A DNA stretch of 64,000 bases, taken from the NCBI RefSeq assembly GCF_904528075.1, contig NZ_LR882035.1, positions 62,001 through 126,000 of the forward strand, given 5' to 3'. Positions 8,262-16,681 of the stretch are shown piece after piece. Below the pieces are notes generated by a model. The model did not search any database. It had not been told where the DNA came from and saw nothing but the letters and a program-made list of their open reading frames with translations. Source of the DNA: Agreia sp. COWG (GTDB lineage: Bacteria; Actinomycetota; Actinomycetes; Actinomycetales; Microbacteriaceae). The position numbers and the translations under genes are program-made. How positions within the stretch are numbered: the stretch's first letter is position 1; every line of letters begins with the position of its first letter.

Positions 8262-9301
8262 GGGGATGTCCTTCCTCGGGTAGCGCCTGTCTTCGGTGTC
8301 GACGCCGGATCGAGCCTAGTACGCGGCACCCTGATCGCGAGCCCGTGATGGTGCACCGAGAGTGAGGCTGCGATCACGAAGCCCTGGGTGTCGCCGTCGA
8401 GCTGCATCTCCTGCGCGATCGGAAAACGCACACGCATCGCCCGGGCCTGGGCCCACCGGATGGCGCGAGGAGTCGGCGTGAGCCTGGCCGTGAGGCGCCC
8501 GAAGCGGGTGCGGTGCAGCATCCGGTTGAAGGCGAGGCGGTAGCCGATGTTCGTCCAGCCGGAACCCCGGCCGGGACGGAACACCACAGCGTCGAGAAGA
8601 CCGTCGTCGATGACCGCGCCGGGAAGCAGCAGCAGGCCCCCCGTGAGGCTGCCGGAGTTGCCCACGATGACGGTGTGCGCCCGGGTCTCGACGTCGGGCC
8701 GGTCGTCGAGTCCGTAGCTCAGGTCGAACTGCCTGTTGCCGACGATGCTGCGCGCGATCGGATCGAAGTAGGCGAGCCAGCCGATGCGCTTCTTGAGGCG
8801 TTCGTTGGTGTGGCCCGCCATGTGGGCGTCGAGGCCGATACCCGCCATGACGAGAAAGGCGTGGCGCGACGTGGAGCCGTCTGCGCGCTCGAGAACGGCC
8901 AGGCCGATGTCGACCGGCCGATCGACGCCGGCGAAGGCGGTCGAGACCGACGTGCTGAGGTTGTTCAGGGGCAGGTGCAGTTCGCGGGCGAACAGATTTC
9001 CGGTTCCCGAGGGAATCAGGCCGAGGCTGATGCCGCTGCCGGCCAACGCCTCGGCGGCGGCGCGCAGGGTGCCATCGCCTCCGGCCACCACGATGAGGTC
9101 GGGGTTCGACTGCGCCGCGCGCTCGGCGGCGGAGCGACCCTCGTCGTCGGCGCTCGTCTCGAACCACTGTGACGCGGCCCAGCCCGAGGCGGCCTCCTCG
9201 TGGGCGACGGCCGCGCGCAGGTCACATTCTGAGACCTTGGCGGGGTTGAAGACGACGGACGCCCTCCGAGGGGGCGCTGACTGGGCACGAACATCGTTCA
9301 C
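8258..9301 (-). CDS. Diacylglycerol kinase family lipid kinase (YegS/DgkB-like)
   Basis: 347-residue lipid kinase. Residues 10-16 give the N-terminal strand VVFNPAK; the glycine-rich nucleotide motif GGDGTLR is near residue 75, and the second signature PSGTGNLFAR near residue 100. The C-terminal half has the beta-sandwich of the DAGK catalytic domain (VGNSGSLTGG, PGAVIDDGLLD). The family phosphorylates diacylglycerol or related lipids at the inner membrane face. GTG 9301 was chosen over longer possibilities because a TATTCT -10 hexamer ends seven bases upstream (near-leaderless) and the family domain begins ten residues later. It is followed by a coupled small membrane-protein gene. The exact lipid substrate is not evident. 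Confidence 0.9.
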   Translation of the reverse strand: MNDVRAQSAPPRRASVVFNPAKVSECDLRAAVAHEEAASGWAASQWFETSADDEGRSAAERAAQSNPDLIVVAGGDGTLRAAAEALAGSGISLGLIPSGTGNLFARELHLPLNNLSTSVSTAFAGVDRPVDIGLAVLERADGSTSRHAFLVMAGIGLDAHMAGHTNERLKKRIGWLAYFDPIARSIVGNRQFDLSYGLDDRPDVETRAHTVIVGNSGSLTGGLLLLPGAVIDDGLLDAVVFRPGRGSGWTNIGYRLAFNRMLHRTRFGRLTARLTPTPRAIRWAQARAMRVRFPIAQEMQLDGDTQGFVIAASLSVHHHGLAIRVPRTRLDPASTPKTGATRGRTSP

Positions 9302-9371
9302 GCCAGAAAGAATAAACGACCGCGCCTGTGCCGTCAGGCGCGCCGCGAGGCGGGAGCGGAGTCGAGCCCGA

Positions 9372-10319
9372 TCAGGAGGCCGCTGCGGCCTCGAGGCCCC
9401 AGCAGGCGGCATCCAGTGCCTGGATGGCGGAGATCGTCGCGCCGATTGCCGGAACTCGCTCGGAGCCCTGCGCGGTGACCAGGTGCACGGTGCGGTGGTC
9501 GGCCTGAGAAGGACGGCGGATCGCCACCCCGGCGGGCAGGGCCATCGTGGCCAGGGCGAGCGAGGGCAACAGGGCGACGCCGAGCCCAGCCGCGACCATG
9601 GCGATCACCGCCTGGTTGTTGTCGGTCTCGTAGTTGAGGGCTGGGGCGAATCCGGATGCCGCGCACAGCTCGACGAGGTGCCCCCGGCAGCGTGGGCAGC
9701 CGGCGATCCAGCCGGCGTCGGCGAGCCCCGCGAGATCGATCGGGCCGTCGGCAAGGCCGGGCGCATCCGGAACGACCAGCAACATGTCGTCTTGCCAGAG
9801 GGGCACCGTGACCAGGCCGGCGGCGCTGGCGCGGTGCGGATCGTCGGGGTCTCCCGGGTAACTGAAGGTGAGCGCGAGGTCTGCCGCGTGGTCGCGCACG
9901 GCCTGCACCGCCTCGGGGGGCTCTGCCTCGAGGTAGCTGAAGCGCACGCCGGGCAGCCGCTTGGTCATCTCGCCGAGCAGCCGCGGCACGAGGGTGGAGC
10001 TGGCCGAGGGGAAGGCCGCGATGCGCACGAGCCCGGAGCGCAGGCCCGCGAGATCGCCGAGTTCGTCGGCGGCGGAATCCATGGCCCGAAGAACCGTCGC
10101 TGCGTGCCTGGCCAGCACCTCGCCGGCCTCCGTGAGCTCGACGCCGCGCGCCACCCTGGTGAGCACGGGCATGCCGAGCTTCTCTTCGAGCCGCTTGATG
10201 GTCTGGCTCAGCGCGGGCTGGCTGTAGCCGAGGGTGGCGGCGGCCGCGGTGATGGAGCCGCGGTCGGCGATGGCTCTGATCACTCGCAGCGTCTGCGAGT
10301 CGAGTTCGGTCGACAGCAC
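9372..10319 (-). CDS. LysR-family transcriptional regulator
   Basis: 315 residues. The winged helix-turn-helix is in residues 1-65 (TAAAATLGYSQPALSQTIKR), and the periplasmic-binding-like effector domain covers about 95-300. It is the usual length for LTTRs. GTG 10319 starts at the conserved helix. The gene is divergent from an aminotransferase gene across a 108-base, unusually AT-rich gap that contains T-N11-A type inverted repeats, so that neighbour is the probable target. LTTRs commonly autoregulate and activate the divergent gene with a small-molecule coinducer; the coinducer here is unknown. Confidence 0.92.
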   Translation of the reverse strand: MLSTELDSQTLRVIRAIADRGSITAAAATLGYSQPALSQTIKRLEEKLGMPVLTRVARGVELTEAGEVLARHAATVLRAMDSAADELGDLAGLRSGLVRIAAFPSASSTLVPRLLGEMTKRLPGVRFSYLEAEPPEAVQAVRDHAADLALTFSYPGDPDDPHRASAAGLVTVPLWQDDMLLVVPDAPGLADGPIDLAGLADAGWIAGCPRCRGHLVELCAASGFAPALNYETDNNQAVIAMVAAGLGVALLPSLALATMALPAGVAIRRPSQADHRTVHLVTAQGSERVPAIGATISAIQALDAACWGLEAAAAS

Positions 10320-10355
10320 CGACCGGGGCGCGGGAGAGAGGGATATACCGTCATC

Positions 10356-10370
10356 ATAATCAGGTCTTAT
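10356..10370. promoter_or_regulatory. Candidate LysR operator (T-N11-A)
   Basis: ATAATCAGGTCTTAT is an imperfect dyad (ATAA / TTAT) that contains a T-N11-A pattern, in the gap between the LysR gene and the aminotransferase gene. A second, largely palindromic stretch (GATGAATCGATTATC) follows at about 10373-10387. This is the most AT-rich sequence of the region and lies where an LTTR would control both genes. The assignment rests on position and symmetry only. Confidence 0.4.
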
Positions 10371-10427
10371 GTGATGAATCGATTATCTGTTGTTGTCGAA
10401 TGGCAACAATGGGGTCACTCTGGATTG

Positions 10428-11498
10428 ATGAGCACACTCGCCGAGGCCCGCGCCCAGTTCATCGGGGGCCGACACTACTTCGGCGCATGCTCCGTGGGGC
10501 TCGCAAGCTCGGGCACCCTGGCGGCGATGCGCGAAGACCAGCAGAACTGGGCTGACGGACGCTGCTCGCCCGCGATGTACGACGCCGCGATCGTGCGCAC
10601 CCGCGCGTCCTTCGCCCGGCTCATGAACGTGGCGCCCGATCGGGTGGCGATCGGTTCGCAGACGTCGGCCATGGTGAGCGTGCTGGCCGCCGCGGTGCCC
10701 GACGGCGCCGAGGTGCTGTGCGTCGACGGCGACTTCAGCTCGATGGTCTACCCCTTCGTTGTGGCCGGAGGTCGTGGGGTCGTCGTTCGGCACGTGAAGC
10801 TCGCGGCGCTCGCGGCCGCTATCACCCCCGAGACCTATCTGGTGGCCTTCTCTCTGGTGCAGTCCGCGTCGGGCGAGGTCGCCGACGTCGCTGCGATCAC
10901 CCGGGCCGCCGCCGCGAACGGCGCCTACACGCTGTGCGACACCACCCAGGCCGCCGGCGCGATGCCGGTCGATGCGTCGCTGTTCGACGCCACCGTCTGC
11001 CACGCCTACAAGTGGCTGTGCGCGCCGCGCGGGGCGGCGTTCATGACGCTCGCGCCGGCATACGAGCGCACGCTCGCGCCCATCCAAGCCAATTGGTACG
11101 CGGGCGAAGAGATCTGGGGCTCCTGCTACGGGCCGGTCATGCAGCTGTCGGCGGATGCGCGGCGCTTCGACGTATCGCCCGCCTGGCCCGTGTGGGTCGG
11201 CACCGAACCGGTCATCGCCCTGTTCGCTTCGCTCGACCTCGACGAGGTGCACGCCCACAACGTGGCCCTGGGCAATGCGCTCTGCGACGGCCTCGGCCTC
11301 GAGCGTAAGAACCAGGCCATCGTCACGTGGCCGGATGCCGATGGTCGCCAGCTCGCCGCCCTCACCGCGGCAGGGCTGGTCGCCTCAGGCCGGGCGGGCT
11401 GCGCTCGCGTCGCGTTCCACCTGTGGAACGACGAGCAGGACGTGGCCGACGTTCTCGCGGCCCTCGCCCTCGTTCGTGACCCGCAGCTCACCGCCTGA
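10428..11498 (+). CDS. Class V PLP-dependent aminotransferase / cysteine desulfurase-like protein
   Basis: 356-residue fold-type I PLP enzyme. Near residue 165 is LCDTTQAAGA, whose Asp binds the pyridine nitrogen. CHAYKWLCAPRG near residue 190 provides the Schiff-base lysine in a context typical of class V aminotransferases (HKW/YKW). No catalytic cysteine loop like that of IscS is visible, so a CsdB-like or kynureninase/isopenicillin epimerase-like activity is possible. ATG 10428 gives family length; in-frame ATG 10374 is an alternative that would run through the presumed operator. Likely controlled by the divergent LysR protein. Substrate unknown. Confidence 0.85.
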   Translation: MSTLAEARAQFIGGRHYFGACSVGLASSGTLAAMREDQQNWADGRCSPAMYDAAIVRTRASFARLMNVAPDRVAIGSQTSAMVSVLAAAVPDGAEVLCVDGDFSSMVYPFVVAGGRGVVVRHVKLAALAAAITPETYLVAFSLVQSASGEVADVAAITRAAAANGAYTLCDTTQAAGAMPVDASLFDATVCHAYKWLCAPRGAAFMTLAPAYERTLAPIQANWYAGEEIWGSCYGPVMQLSADARRFDVSPAWPVWVGTEPVIALFASLDLDEVHAHNVALGNALCDGLGLERKNQAIVTWPDADGRQLAALTAAGLVASGRAGCARVAFHLWNDEQDVADVLAALALVRDPQLTA

Positions 11499-11525
11499 GC
11501 CGCAGCTCATGGTGCGAACCCGCGG

Positions 11526-12026
11526 CTAGCCGTCGACCCGACGCCTGATGTGAACGATCGCGGCGCCGAGGCCCCAGCCCAGCACGGTTCCCGTGGTGTT
11601 CGTGATCACGTCGTTGATGTCGGCGGTGCGCCCCACCTGGGCGAGGTACTGGCTCAGCTCGATGCCCGCCGACAGCAGCAGTCCCGATAGAAGCGTCGGG
11701 AGCAGCCGAAGGCGCGCGGCCGCGAGCAGCACGCCGAGCGGAACGAACACGCCCACGTTGAGCACCGCGTCGATCACCGAGGCCGGGCCCTGAAAGGTGA
11801 GCGGCGCGAGGTTGACGAGCTGGCCCGTGCCCGTGCCGGGTCGTAGCGTCATGAAGAGCACGCCGGCCGACCAGGCCGCGACGGCGACGACAAGGGCGAC
11901 GACGAGGGGACGCGTCGCGCGTCGCTGTGGATGCCCGTGCCCGGCGTACGCCGCGAGCACGATCCCCGCGACGCCGGTAGCGGCGAGCAGCGTGGCGAAC
12001 GCGAGCTCGTAGGGAAACCCGCTCAC
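11526..12026 (-). CDS. VanZ-family membrane protein
   Basis: 166 residues, four to five predicted membrane segments and the VanZ-family signatures FMTLRPG near residue 58, NLAPLTF, NVGVFVPLG near residue 90 and ELSQYLAQVGRTADINDVITN near residues 122-142, which contains the conserved RTADINDVI motif. VanZ-like proteins are widespread and mostly not linked to glycopeptide resistance; the family name alone should not be read as teicoplanin resistance. GTG 12026 overlaps the stop of the PPOX gene (GTGA), so the two are cotranscribed. Confidence 0.9.
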   Translation of the reverse strand: MSGFPYELAFATLLAATGVAGIVLAAYAGHGHPQRRATRPLVVALVVAVAAWSAGVLFMTLRPGTGTGQLVNLAPLTFQGPASVIDAVLNVGVFVPLGVLLAAARLRLLPTLLSGLLLSAGIELSQYLAQVGRTADINDVITNTTGTVLGWGLGAAIVHIRRRVDG

Positions 12027-12418
12027 GCCGTGATGCGGAGGCAGACGCGCTTCTTCTGGCCCTTCTTACCGAGGCGCTCGATGACCATGAAGATGCGATA
12101 CTCCAGCTTGTACTTGGCCACGAAGATGCGCGCCTGGCTGTCGCGTGCCTCGTCGGTGTCGACGATCTCGGCGGTGCCGGCCACGGTCGGCGCCCCGTCG
12201 GCGACCTTGCCCATGCGGTCGCACGGGCGCAGCTCGACGCGGCCGTTATTGCGAATGCGCTTGACCTTGCCGGTGCCATCGGGAGTGGTCACGATCAGGG
12301 CATCGCCGTCGCGGGCGATCCAGACGGGAGTCGAGACGCCTTCCCCGGTCTTACGGAAGGTGGTGAGGGAGACGAACCTCTCGTCGGAGAGCGCGGCGAG
12401 GGCGGCATCGAGTGTCAT
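12023..12418 (-). CDS. PPOX-class (F420/FMN split-barrel) protein
   Basis: 131 residues forming a compact flavin-split-barrel domain: FVSLTTFRKTGEGVSTPVW at the N-terminus and KVKRIRNNGRVELRPCDRMG in the middle match PPOX-class F420-dependent enzymes of actinobacteria. These reduce or oxidise small substrates with F420 or flavin; the specific substrate is unknown. ATG 12418 has a TAGGGT hexamer ending six bases upstream, predicting a leaderless mRNA. The gene is the first of a two-gene operon with the VanZ gene. Confidence 0.88.
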   Translation of the reverse strand: MTLDAALAALSDERFVSLTTFRKTGEGVSTPVWIARDGDALIVTTPDGTGKVKRIRNNGRVELRPCDRMGKVADGAPTVAGTAEIVDTDEARDSQARIFVAKYKLEYRIFMVIERLGKKGQKKRVCLRITA

Positions 12419-12424
12419 TGCTGC

Positions 12425-12430
12425 ACCCTA
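12425..12430 (-). promoter_or_regulatory. -10 box of a leaderless promoter (PPOX gene)
   Basis: On the minus strand the hexamer TAGGGT ends exactly six bases before ATG 12418, so the predicted transcription start coincides with the A of the start codon. No Shine-Dalgarno sequence is present. No clear -35 box is seen, as is common in actinobacteria. Confidence 0.55.
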
Positions 12431-12497
12431 CCTCGCAGGAACGTCACCGGAGTAGACACGGCCAGCCCGGACACAGCTTGCACGATCGATGCGCGCA

Positions 12498-12503
12498 TAG
12501 CCT
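12498..12503 (+). promoter_or_regulatory. -10 box near the dienelactone hydrolase start
   Basis: TAGCCT ends seven bases before ATG 12511, placing the predicted transcript start at or one base before the start codon. There is no ribosome-binding site upstream of the ATG, consistent with leaderless translation. Confidence 0.42.
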
Positions 12504-12510
12504 TGCAGCC

Positions 12511-13257
12511 ATGGGAGACATGATCAGCATCGAGCTCGACGACGGAACACTCTCGGCCTATCGGGCCGCACCCGAGGGCCAGGTGAAGGGCGCTCTGGTC
12601 CTCATCCACGAGATCTGGGGCCTCGTCGACCACATCACCGACGTGGCAGACCGCTATGCCGCCGAGGGCTACCTCTGTGTGGCGCCAGACATCCTGAGCC
12701 GGGCCGGTCTCACCCCCGAGGCCGGAGCCGAACTCTTCTCGCTGGTGTTCGACGAAGACCCGGAGAAGCGCAGCGCCGCACAGCCGGAGTTCCGCGCGAA
12801 GCTGGCGCCGCTGAACGCGCCCGCCTACGCCCAGTGGGCGGTGCCCGCGCTCAGGAAGGTCGTCGATTACCTCGAGGAGCAGCCCGGGGTCGATGGCCGC
12901 ATCGCTGTCACGGGCTTCTGCTTCGGTGGCAGCTACAGCTTCGCGCTGGCCGCGGCCGATGCGCGGGTGCGCGCGGCCGTGCCGTTCTATGGGTCGCCGC
13001 CCGCGGCATCCGATGCCAAGGCCATCGCGGGGCCCGTTCTCGCGTTCTATGGCGAGACCGACGAGCAGCTGATCGCGGGCCTGCCCGAGGTGAAGGCCGC
13101 CATGGCCGACGGTGGCGTGCGTTTCACGGCCGAGGTGTATCCCGGCACCGGGCACGCGTTCTTCAACGACACGAACCCGTTCACCTACGACGCGGACATC
13201 GCCGCGGATGCGTGGGCGAAGACACTGGCGTTTCTCGAGCGATCGCTCGCCGAATAG
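12511..13257 (+). CDS. Dienelactone hydrolase family protein
   Basis: 248-residue alpha/beta hydrolase with the family's Cys-Asp-His triad: C137 in GFCFGG, D184 in GETDEQL and H215 in GTGHAFFND. The oxyanion region HEIWGL near residue 33 is also typical. The family hydrolyses dienelactone in chlorocatechol breakdown, but many members act on other esters, and no aromatic-degradation genes lie nearby. Start ATG 12511 is supported by the TAGCCT -10 box; ATG 12520 is an alternative. Cytoplasmic, monocistronic. Confidence 0.9.
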   Translation: MGDMISIELDDGTLSAYRAAPEGQVKGALVLIHEIWGLVDHITDVADRYAAEGYLCVAPDILSRAGLTPEAGAELFSLVFDEDPEKRSAAQPEFRAKLAPLNAPAYAQWAVPALRKVVDYLEEQPGVDGRIAVTGFCFGGSYSFALAAADARVRAAVPFYGSPPAASDAKAIAGPVLAFYGETDEQLIAGLPEVKAAMADGGVRFTAEVYPGTGHAFFNDTNPFTYDADIAADAWAKTLAFLERSLAE

Positions 13258-13408
13258 GCATCGCGCCGGATCGCAGCACGCAATCGCGCCGGGCGCAAGC
13301 CTCGACTCGATCTGCGGGCTAGCTCCGGTGTGTCGATAGCATTCCTCATTGACGGCCCTCACGGGTCTGTCGTCGCGAATCGTTCGCGGCGCGAAAGGAG
13401 TGCACATC

Positions 13409-13669
13409 ATGGGTATCGGATCGGGCATCGCCCTCTTCGTCATCGGAGCCATCCTGGCCTTCGCGGTCAACATCGACCTCGGCGGCGCCGTCGACCTCAC
13501 GACCATCGGCTACATCCTCATGGGAGCCGGCGTCGTCGTCTTTCTAATCAGCCTCGTGTTCACCCTGCGTCGCCGCCAGACCACGGCCACCACTCGCACG
13601 GCCGTCGACCCGGCCAGCGGTGAGCAGGTCACGCGGCAGACCCGCGACAGCAACGACCCTCTGGTCTAA
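13409..13669 (+). CDS. DUF6458 family small membrane protein
   Basis: 86 residues. Two membrane segments (about 4-21 and 30-51) are followed by a charged, Thr-rich cytoplasmic tail. MGIGSGIALFVIGAILAFAV and the GYILMGAGVVVFL second helix match the DUF6458 family of actinobacteria. ATG 13409 has a strong GAAAGGAG eight bases upstream. The Ser/Thr kinase gene starts five bases after the stop, so the two are probably cotranscribed. Function unknown. Confidence 0.88.
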   Translation: MGIGSGIALFVIGAILAFAVNIDLGGAVDLTTIGYILMGAGVVVFLISLVFTLRRRQTTATTRTAVDPASGEQVTRQTRDSNDPLV

Positions 13670-13674
13670 GACAG

Positions 13675-14961
13675 GTGACCGCCGCGGGGGCTGTGCCCTC
13701 CATGTCGCCGCACCCCGGCGAGCTGCTCGACGGGCGCTATCGCCTCGACGAGCAGATCGGGGTCGGCGGCATGGGGGTGGTCTATCGTGCCCACGACGAG
13801 GCACTCGGGCGCACGGTCGCGGTGAAGGTCTTCAGGGACTCGACGGCCGACGACAGCCGAACCTCCTCAGAGACGCGGCTGCTCGCAGGGGTCAACCACT
13901 CCTCTCTGGTGACCCTGTACGACGCCCACCTCTCGCCGACCGAGCGCAGCTACCTGGTCATGGAGTACGTCGACGGTCCCACGTTGCGAGAGCAGATCTC
14001 CGCCGCACCCCTCTCTGCCGGTGAGGTCGCCGTCATGGCCAGGGACCTCGCCGAGGCCCTCCACGTGGTGCACCAGGCCGGCATCGTGCATCGCGACATC
14101 AAGCCCTCCAACATCTTGCTTCGCCGCTCCCACGTGCCCGGCGAGCACTTCAGGGCGAAGCTGGCCGACTTCGGCATCGCCTACCTGATCGACTCGACGC
14201 GACTCACGGTTGCGGGCGCCCTCGTCGGCACGGCGGCCTATCTCAGCCCCGAACAGGTCAAGGGTGCCGAGCCCGCCCCCGCGTCTGACATCTACGCGCT
14301 GGGCCTCGTTCTGCTCGAGTCGCTGACCGGTGAGCGGGCATACCCGCAGTCCGGCACGCACGAGGCGGCCCTCGCCAGGCTCAGCATCGATCCCGTCATT
14401 CCCTCGACGCTGGGCTACGGCTGGAAATCCCTGCTCACGGCGATGACCGCGAAGGAGCCTCAGCAGCGGCCGAGCGCCATGGACGTCGTGATAGCGGCCG
14501 GCAAGATCGACGTGGTCGAACCGGATGCGACGGCGTCGGCGATCTCGACGTCGGCACCGACCGAGGCCATGCTGGCTACGCCCACGCCCACCATGGTGAT
14601 GCCGGTCGAGCAGCTCGACGAGCCGACGGGTGCGACGGCCCGCACGGATTCGACCGCGGCGACCGTTCGAATGGCTGCGACCGATCCGACCGTCGTGGAT
14701 ATGCCCGCCCAGCGCACTCAGGCCCGTCCCGCCGCCCCCACGGAGGTTCTGTCGAAGACGCGACCGTCGTCGCCGCAGAAGCGGCCTCGGCCCCCGCGAT
14801 GGCTGATCGTGCTGGTGGTCGTGCTGGTGCTGATCGCCGCCGTCGTGATCGTGCTGATCGCGGTGGCCGGCTCATCCGGCCCCGCGGCGCCCTCATTGCC
14901 GGCCCTCGACGAACCCCTGAACAGCCACATGAAGCAGCTCCTGGATTCGGTGACACGATGA
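13675..14961 (+). CDS. Membrane-anchored Ser/Thr protein kinase (PknB-like, no PASTA)
   Basis: 428 residues. The kinase domain (about 20-275) has the glycine loop GVGGMGVVY, lysine K51 in VAVKVF, HRDIKPSN (139-146, catalytic D141) and DFG (165-167). A Thr/Ala-rich juxtamembrane linker (about 280-370), a transmembrane helix (about 376-397) and only some 30 extracellular residues follow, so no PASTA or other sensor domain is attached. The next gene, a lipoprotein, overlaps the stop by four bases and may supply the extracytoplasmic part. GTG 13675 is preceded by an AGACAGG-like site. All catalytic residues are present, so it is likely an active kinase. Confidence 0.93.
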   Translation: MTAAGAVPSMSPHPGELLDGRYRLDEQIGVGGMGVVYRAHDEALGRTVAVKVFRDSTADDSRTSSETRLLAGVNHSSLVTLYDAHLSPTERSYLVMEYVDGPTLREQISAAPLSAGEVAVMARDLAEALHVVHQAGIVHRDIKPSNILLRRSHVPGEHFRAKLADFGIAYLIDSTRLTVAGALVGTAAYLSPEQVKGAEPAPASDIYALGLVLLESLTGERAYPQSGTHEAALARLSIDPVIPSTLGYGWKSLLTAMTAKEPQQRPSAMDVVIAAGKIDVVEPDATASAISTSAPTEAMLATPTPTMVMPVEQLDEPTGATARTDSTAATVRMAATDPTVVDMPAQRTQARPAAPTEVLSKTRPSSPQKRPRPPRWLIVLVVVLVLIAAVVIVLIAVAGSSGPAAPSLPALDEPLNSHMKQLLDSVTR

Positions 14962-15545
14962 TGGTTCCCCGGCGCTTTCGCCGCTCCTCGAGGCTGACGA
15001 CAGCCGCCATCGGCATCGGCATCGTGGCCGCGGTCGGCCTCGGTCTCGGCGGATGCGCTGCCGACCCCGGCATCTCGGCCGCCACGAGCGAATCACTGCA
15101 GAACGGCGTCGTCACCGTGGCGAACCAGGCCTCCGCGGGAGACACCGCGGCGGCGTTGGTCGCCCTCGACACGCTTCAGCAGCAGCTGCAGAGCGCGATC
15201 GACTCCGGCGGCATCACGGCCGACAGAGCTGCCTCGGTGCAGGCCGCGATCGACCTCGTACGCGCCGATCTGCAGTCGTCGTCGGGCGAGGAGACCCCCG
15301 TGCCCGAGACGACGACGGAGCCGACCGAGACCGACTCCCCGGAGACCGAGAACGATGCTCCGCCGATGGAGACGCCGGCGGTGCCCACTCCAGAGACGAC
15401 AGCTCCCGAGACAGTCGTGCCTGAGACGACTGTCCCGCAACCGGCCGCCCCCGGCGACACGGCCCCCGATGGCCCTGGCAACAACGGCAACAACGGCAAC
15501 GGCGTGGGCAACGGCAACGGTGGCAAAGGAAACGGCAAGAAGTAG
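14958..15545 (+). CDS. Putative lipoprotein with Thr/Pro/Glu-rich and Gly/Asn repeat tail
   Basis: 195 residues. A basic N-terminus, a hydrophobic segment and a lipobox LGLGGC (C33) indicate a lipoprotein. Residues about 35-95 form a helical region with periodic Leu/Ala. Residues 95-165 are rich in P, E and T, and the C-terminus is a glycine/asparagine repeat ending GKGNGKK. ATG 14958 overlaps the kinase TGA (ATGA), indicating coupled synthesis with the kinase. The low-complexity tail probably spans or binds the wall. Role as substrate or sensor partner of the kinase is inference from coupling only. Confidence 0.82.
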   Translation: MMVPRRFRRSSRLTTAAIGIGIVAAVGLGLGGCAADPGISAATSESLQNGVVTVANQASAGDTAAALVALDTLQQQLQSAIDSGGITADRAASVQAAIDLVRADLQSSSGEETPVPETTTEPTETDSPETENDAPPMETPAVPTPETTAPETVVPETTVPQPAAPGDTAPDGPGNNGNNGNGVGNGNGGKGNGKK

Positions 15546-15648
15546 CCCACTGCCGCTCGGGAGGGTACCGCTGCGGTCACTGCGTGCCGCTGCGCCGGCA
15601 ACAACTGTGCGCACGGGTAACGACTGAAGCCAGAGGCTCAGCCAGGGC

Positions 15649-16092
15649 TCAATCGATCAGGTCGAGCTCGGCCAGGCGTCGCAGCGTCTCGCGTCCGGCG
15701 GGCGGGCAGCGTGAGGCGTCGGCGGTCGTCACCCAGTGCACCTCGTCGACCTCGGCGGATGCCCGCGGCTCGTCGGGTGTCGACGCCGCGAACACCTGCA
15801 TCTCGACCAGCCGGCCCGCGGGCTCTCCGTGCGCCTGCACCGTGACGGTGAACAGCGGCGCGACGCTCGAGGCATCCAGCTCGACCGAGATCTCTTCGCG
15901 CGCCTCGCGGATGGCGGCGTCGGGCGCGTTCTCGCCCCGATCGATCTTGCCGCCGGGCATATAGATCACGTCGCGCCCGCGGGCGGTGACCATCAGCACG
16001 TGGCGGTGCCGGATGAGCGCCACGGCTGCGACGCGGATCGTCGGCAGGGCGGCGTCGGCTCGGGCCGCGTCAGCCCGTGTCGGGTCAGCCAT
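15649..16092 (-). CDS. NUDIX hydrolase with a variant Nudix box
   Basis: 147 residues with a Nudix box near residues 48-70: GKIDRGE, seven residues, then REAREEIS. The consensus RE..EE.G is kept except that the conserved Gly after the EE pair is Ser. The metal-binding glutamates REAREE are intact, so activity is plausible. The N-terminal 15 residues are a low-complexity D/A/R stretch, and ATG 16092 may be slightly upstream of the functional start. It overlaps the preceding GNAT gene by eight bases and is the third gene of the hemA transcript. Substrate unknown. Confidence 0.87.
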   Translation of the reverse strand: MADPTRADAARADAALPTIRVAAVALIRHRHVLMVTARGRDVIYMPGGKIDRGENAPDAAIREAREEISVELDASSVAPLFTVTVQAHGEPAGRLVEMQVFAASTPDEPRASAEVDEVHWVTTADASRCPPAGRETLRRLAELDLID

Positions 16093-16681
16093 CGAGGGCG
16101 TTCCGCGCGTTCCATTCCACGTCGAGGATGGCGTAGACCGAGAGATCGCCCCACTCTCCCTTGAAGATCTCGCTGTGCACGAAGTGCGCCTCGTGCCGCA
16201 TACCCAGGCGGTTGCAGAGCGCTGCCGAGGCGGTGTTGCGCGGGTCGAGCTCGGCGATCACCCGATGCGAGCCGAGCTCGTCGAACGCGAGCGTGAGCAC
16301 GCGCGACGCAGCCTCGGTGGCGTAGCCGTGGCCCGCGAAGTCGGGGTTCATGACCCAGCCGATCGACGCCTGGCGGTGCTCGACACTGGTGAGCACGAGC
16401 GTCATGTCGCCGATGATGCGCGGCGCCGTGCCGTCGGTGCCCGGCAGCTCCATGCCGAGCACGATCACGTCGCCGTCGGTCACGAGCCGCGTGTTCAGGC
16501 GACGCGCCAGGTGCGTCGCGACCTCGTCGCGGGTGCGAGAGGGCCAGGGCAGGTACCGGATGACGTCGTCGCGCCCCGCGTAGTCGAACACGTCGTCGAG
16601 GTCGTCTGGCGTGAGGGTGCGAAGAGCGAGGCGCTCTGTACGAAGGGGCTGCGTGATGCTCAGCAGGGCTCCGTCGCTCAT
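16085..16681 (-). CDS. GNAT family N-acetyltransferase (RimJ/RimL-like)
   Basis: 198 residues matching the RimJ/RimL group of GNATs: TERLALRTLTPDDLD near the N-terminus, IGWVMNPDFAGHGYATEA (acetyl-CoA-binding Q/R-x-x-G-x-G/A variant GHGYAT) near residue 115 and ELDPRNTASAALCNRLGMR near residue 155. ATG 16681 directly abuts the hemA stop (TGA then ATG), so it is expressed from the hemA promoter. These enzymes acetylate protein N-termini or small amines; no link to heme synthesis is known. Confidence 0.9.
   Translation of the reverse strand: MSDGALLSITQPLRTERLALRTLTPDDLDDVFDYAGRDDVIRYLPWPSRTRDEVATHLARRLNTRLVTDGDVIVLGMELPGTDGTAPRIIGDMTLVLTSVEHRQASIGWVMNPDFAGHGYATEAASRVLTLAFDELGSHRVIAELDPRNTASAALCNRLGMRHEAHFVHSEIFKGEWGDLSVYAILDVEWNARNALDG

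Noticed and set aside
11526..12026. Glycopeptide resistance from VanZ
   Set aside because: No vanA/vanH/vanX-type genes are near; VanZ-like proteins are widespread without this role.
13258..13408. ATCGCGCCGG direct repeat after the dienelactone hydrolase gene
   Set aside because: The ten-base repeat has only two copies, is GC-rich and probably arises by chance.
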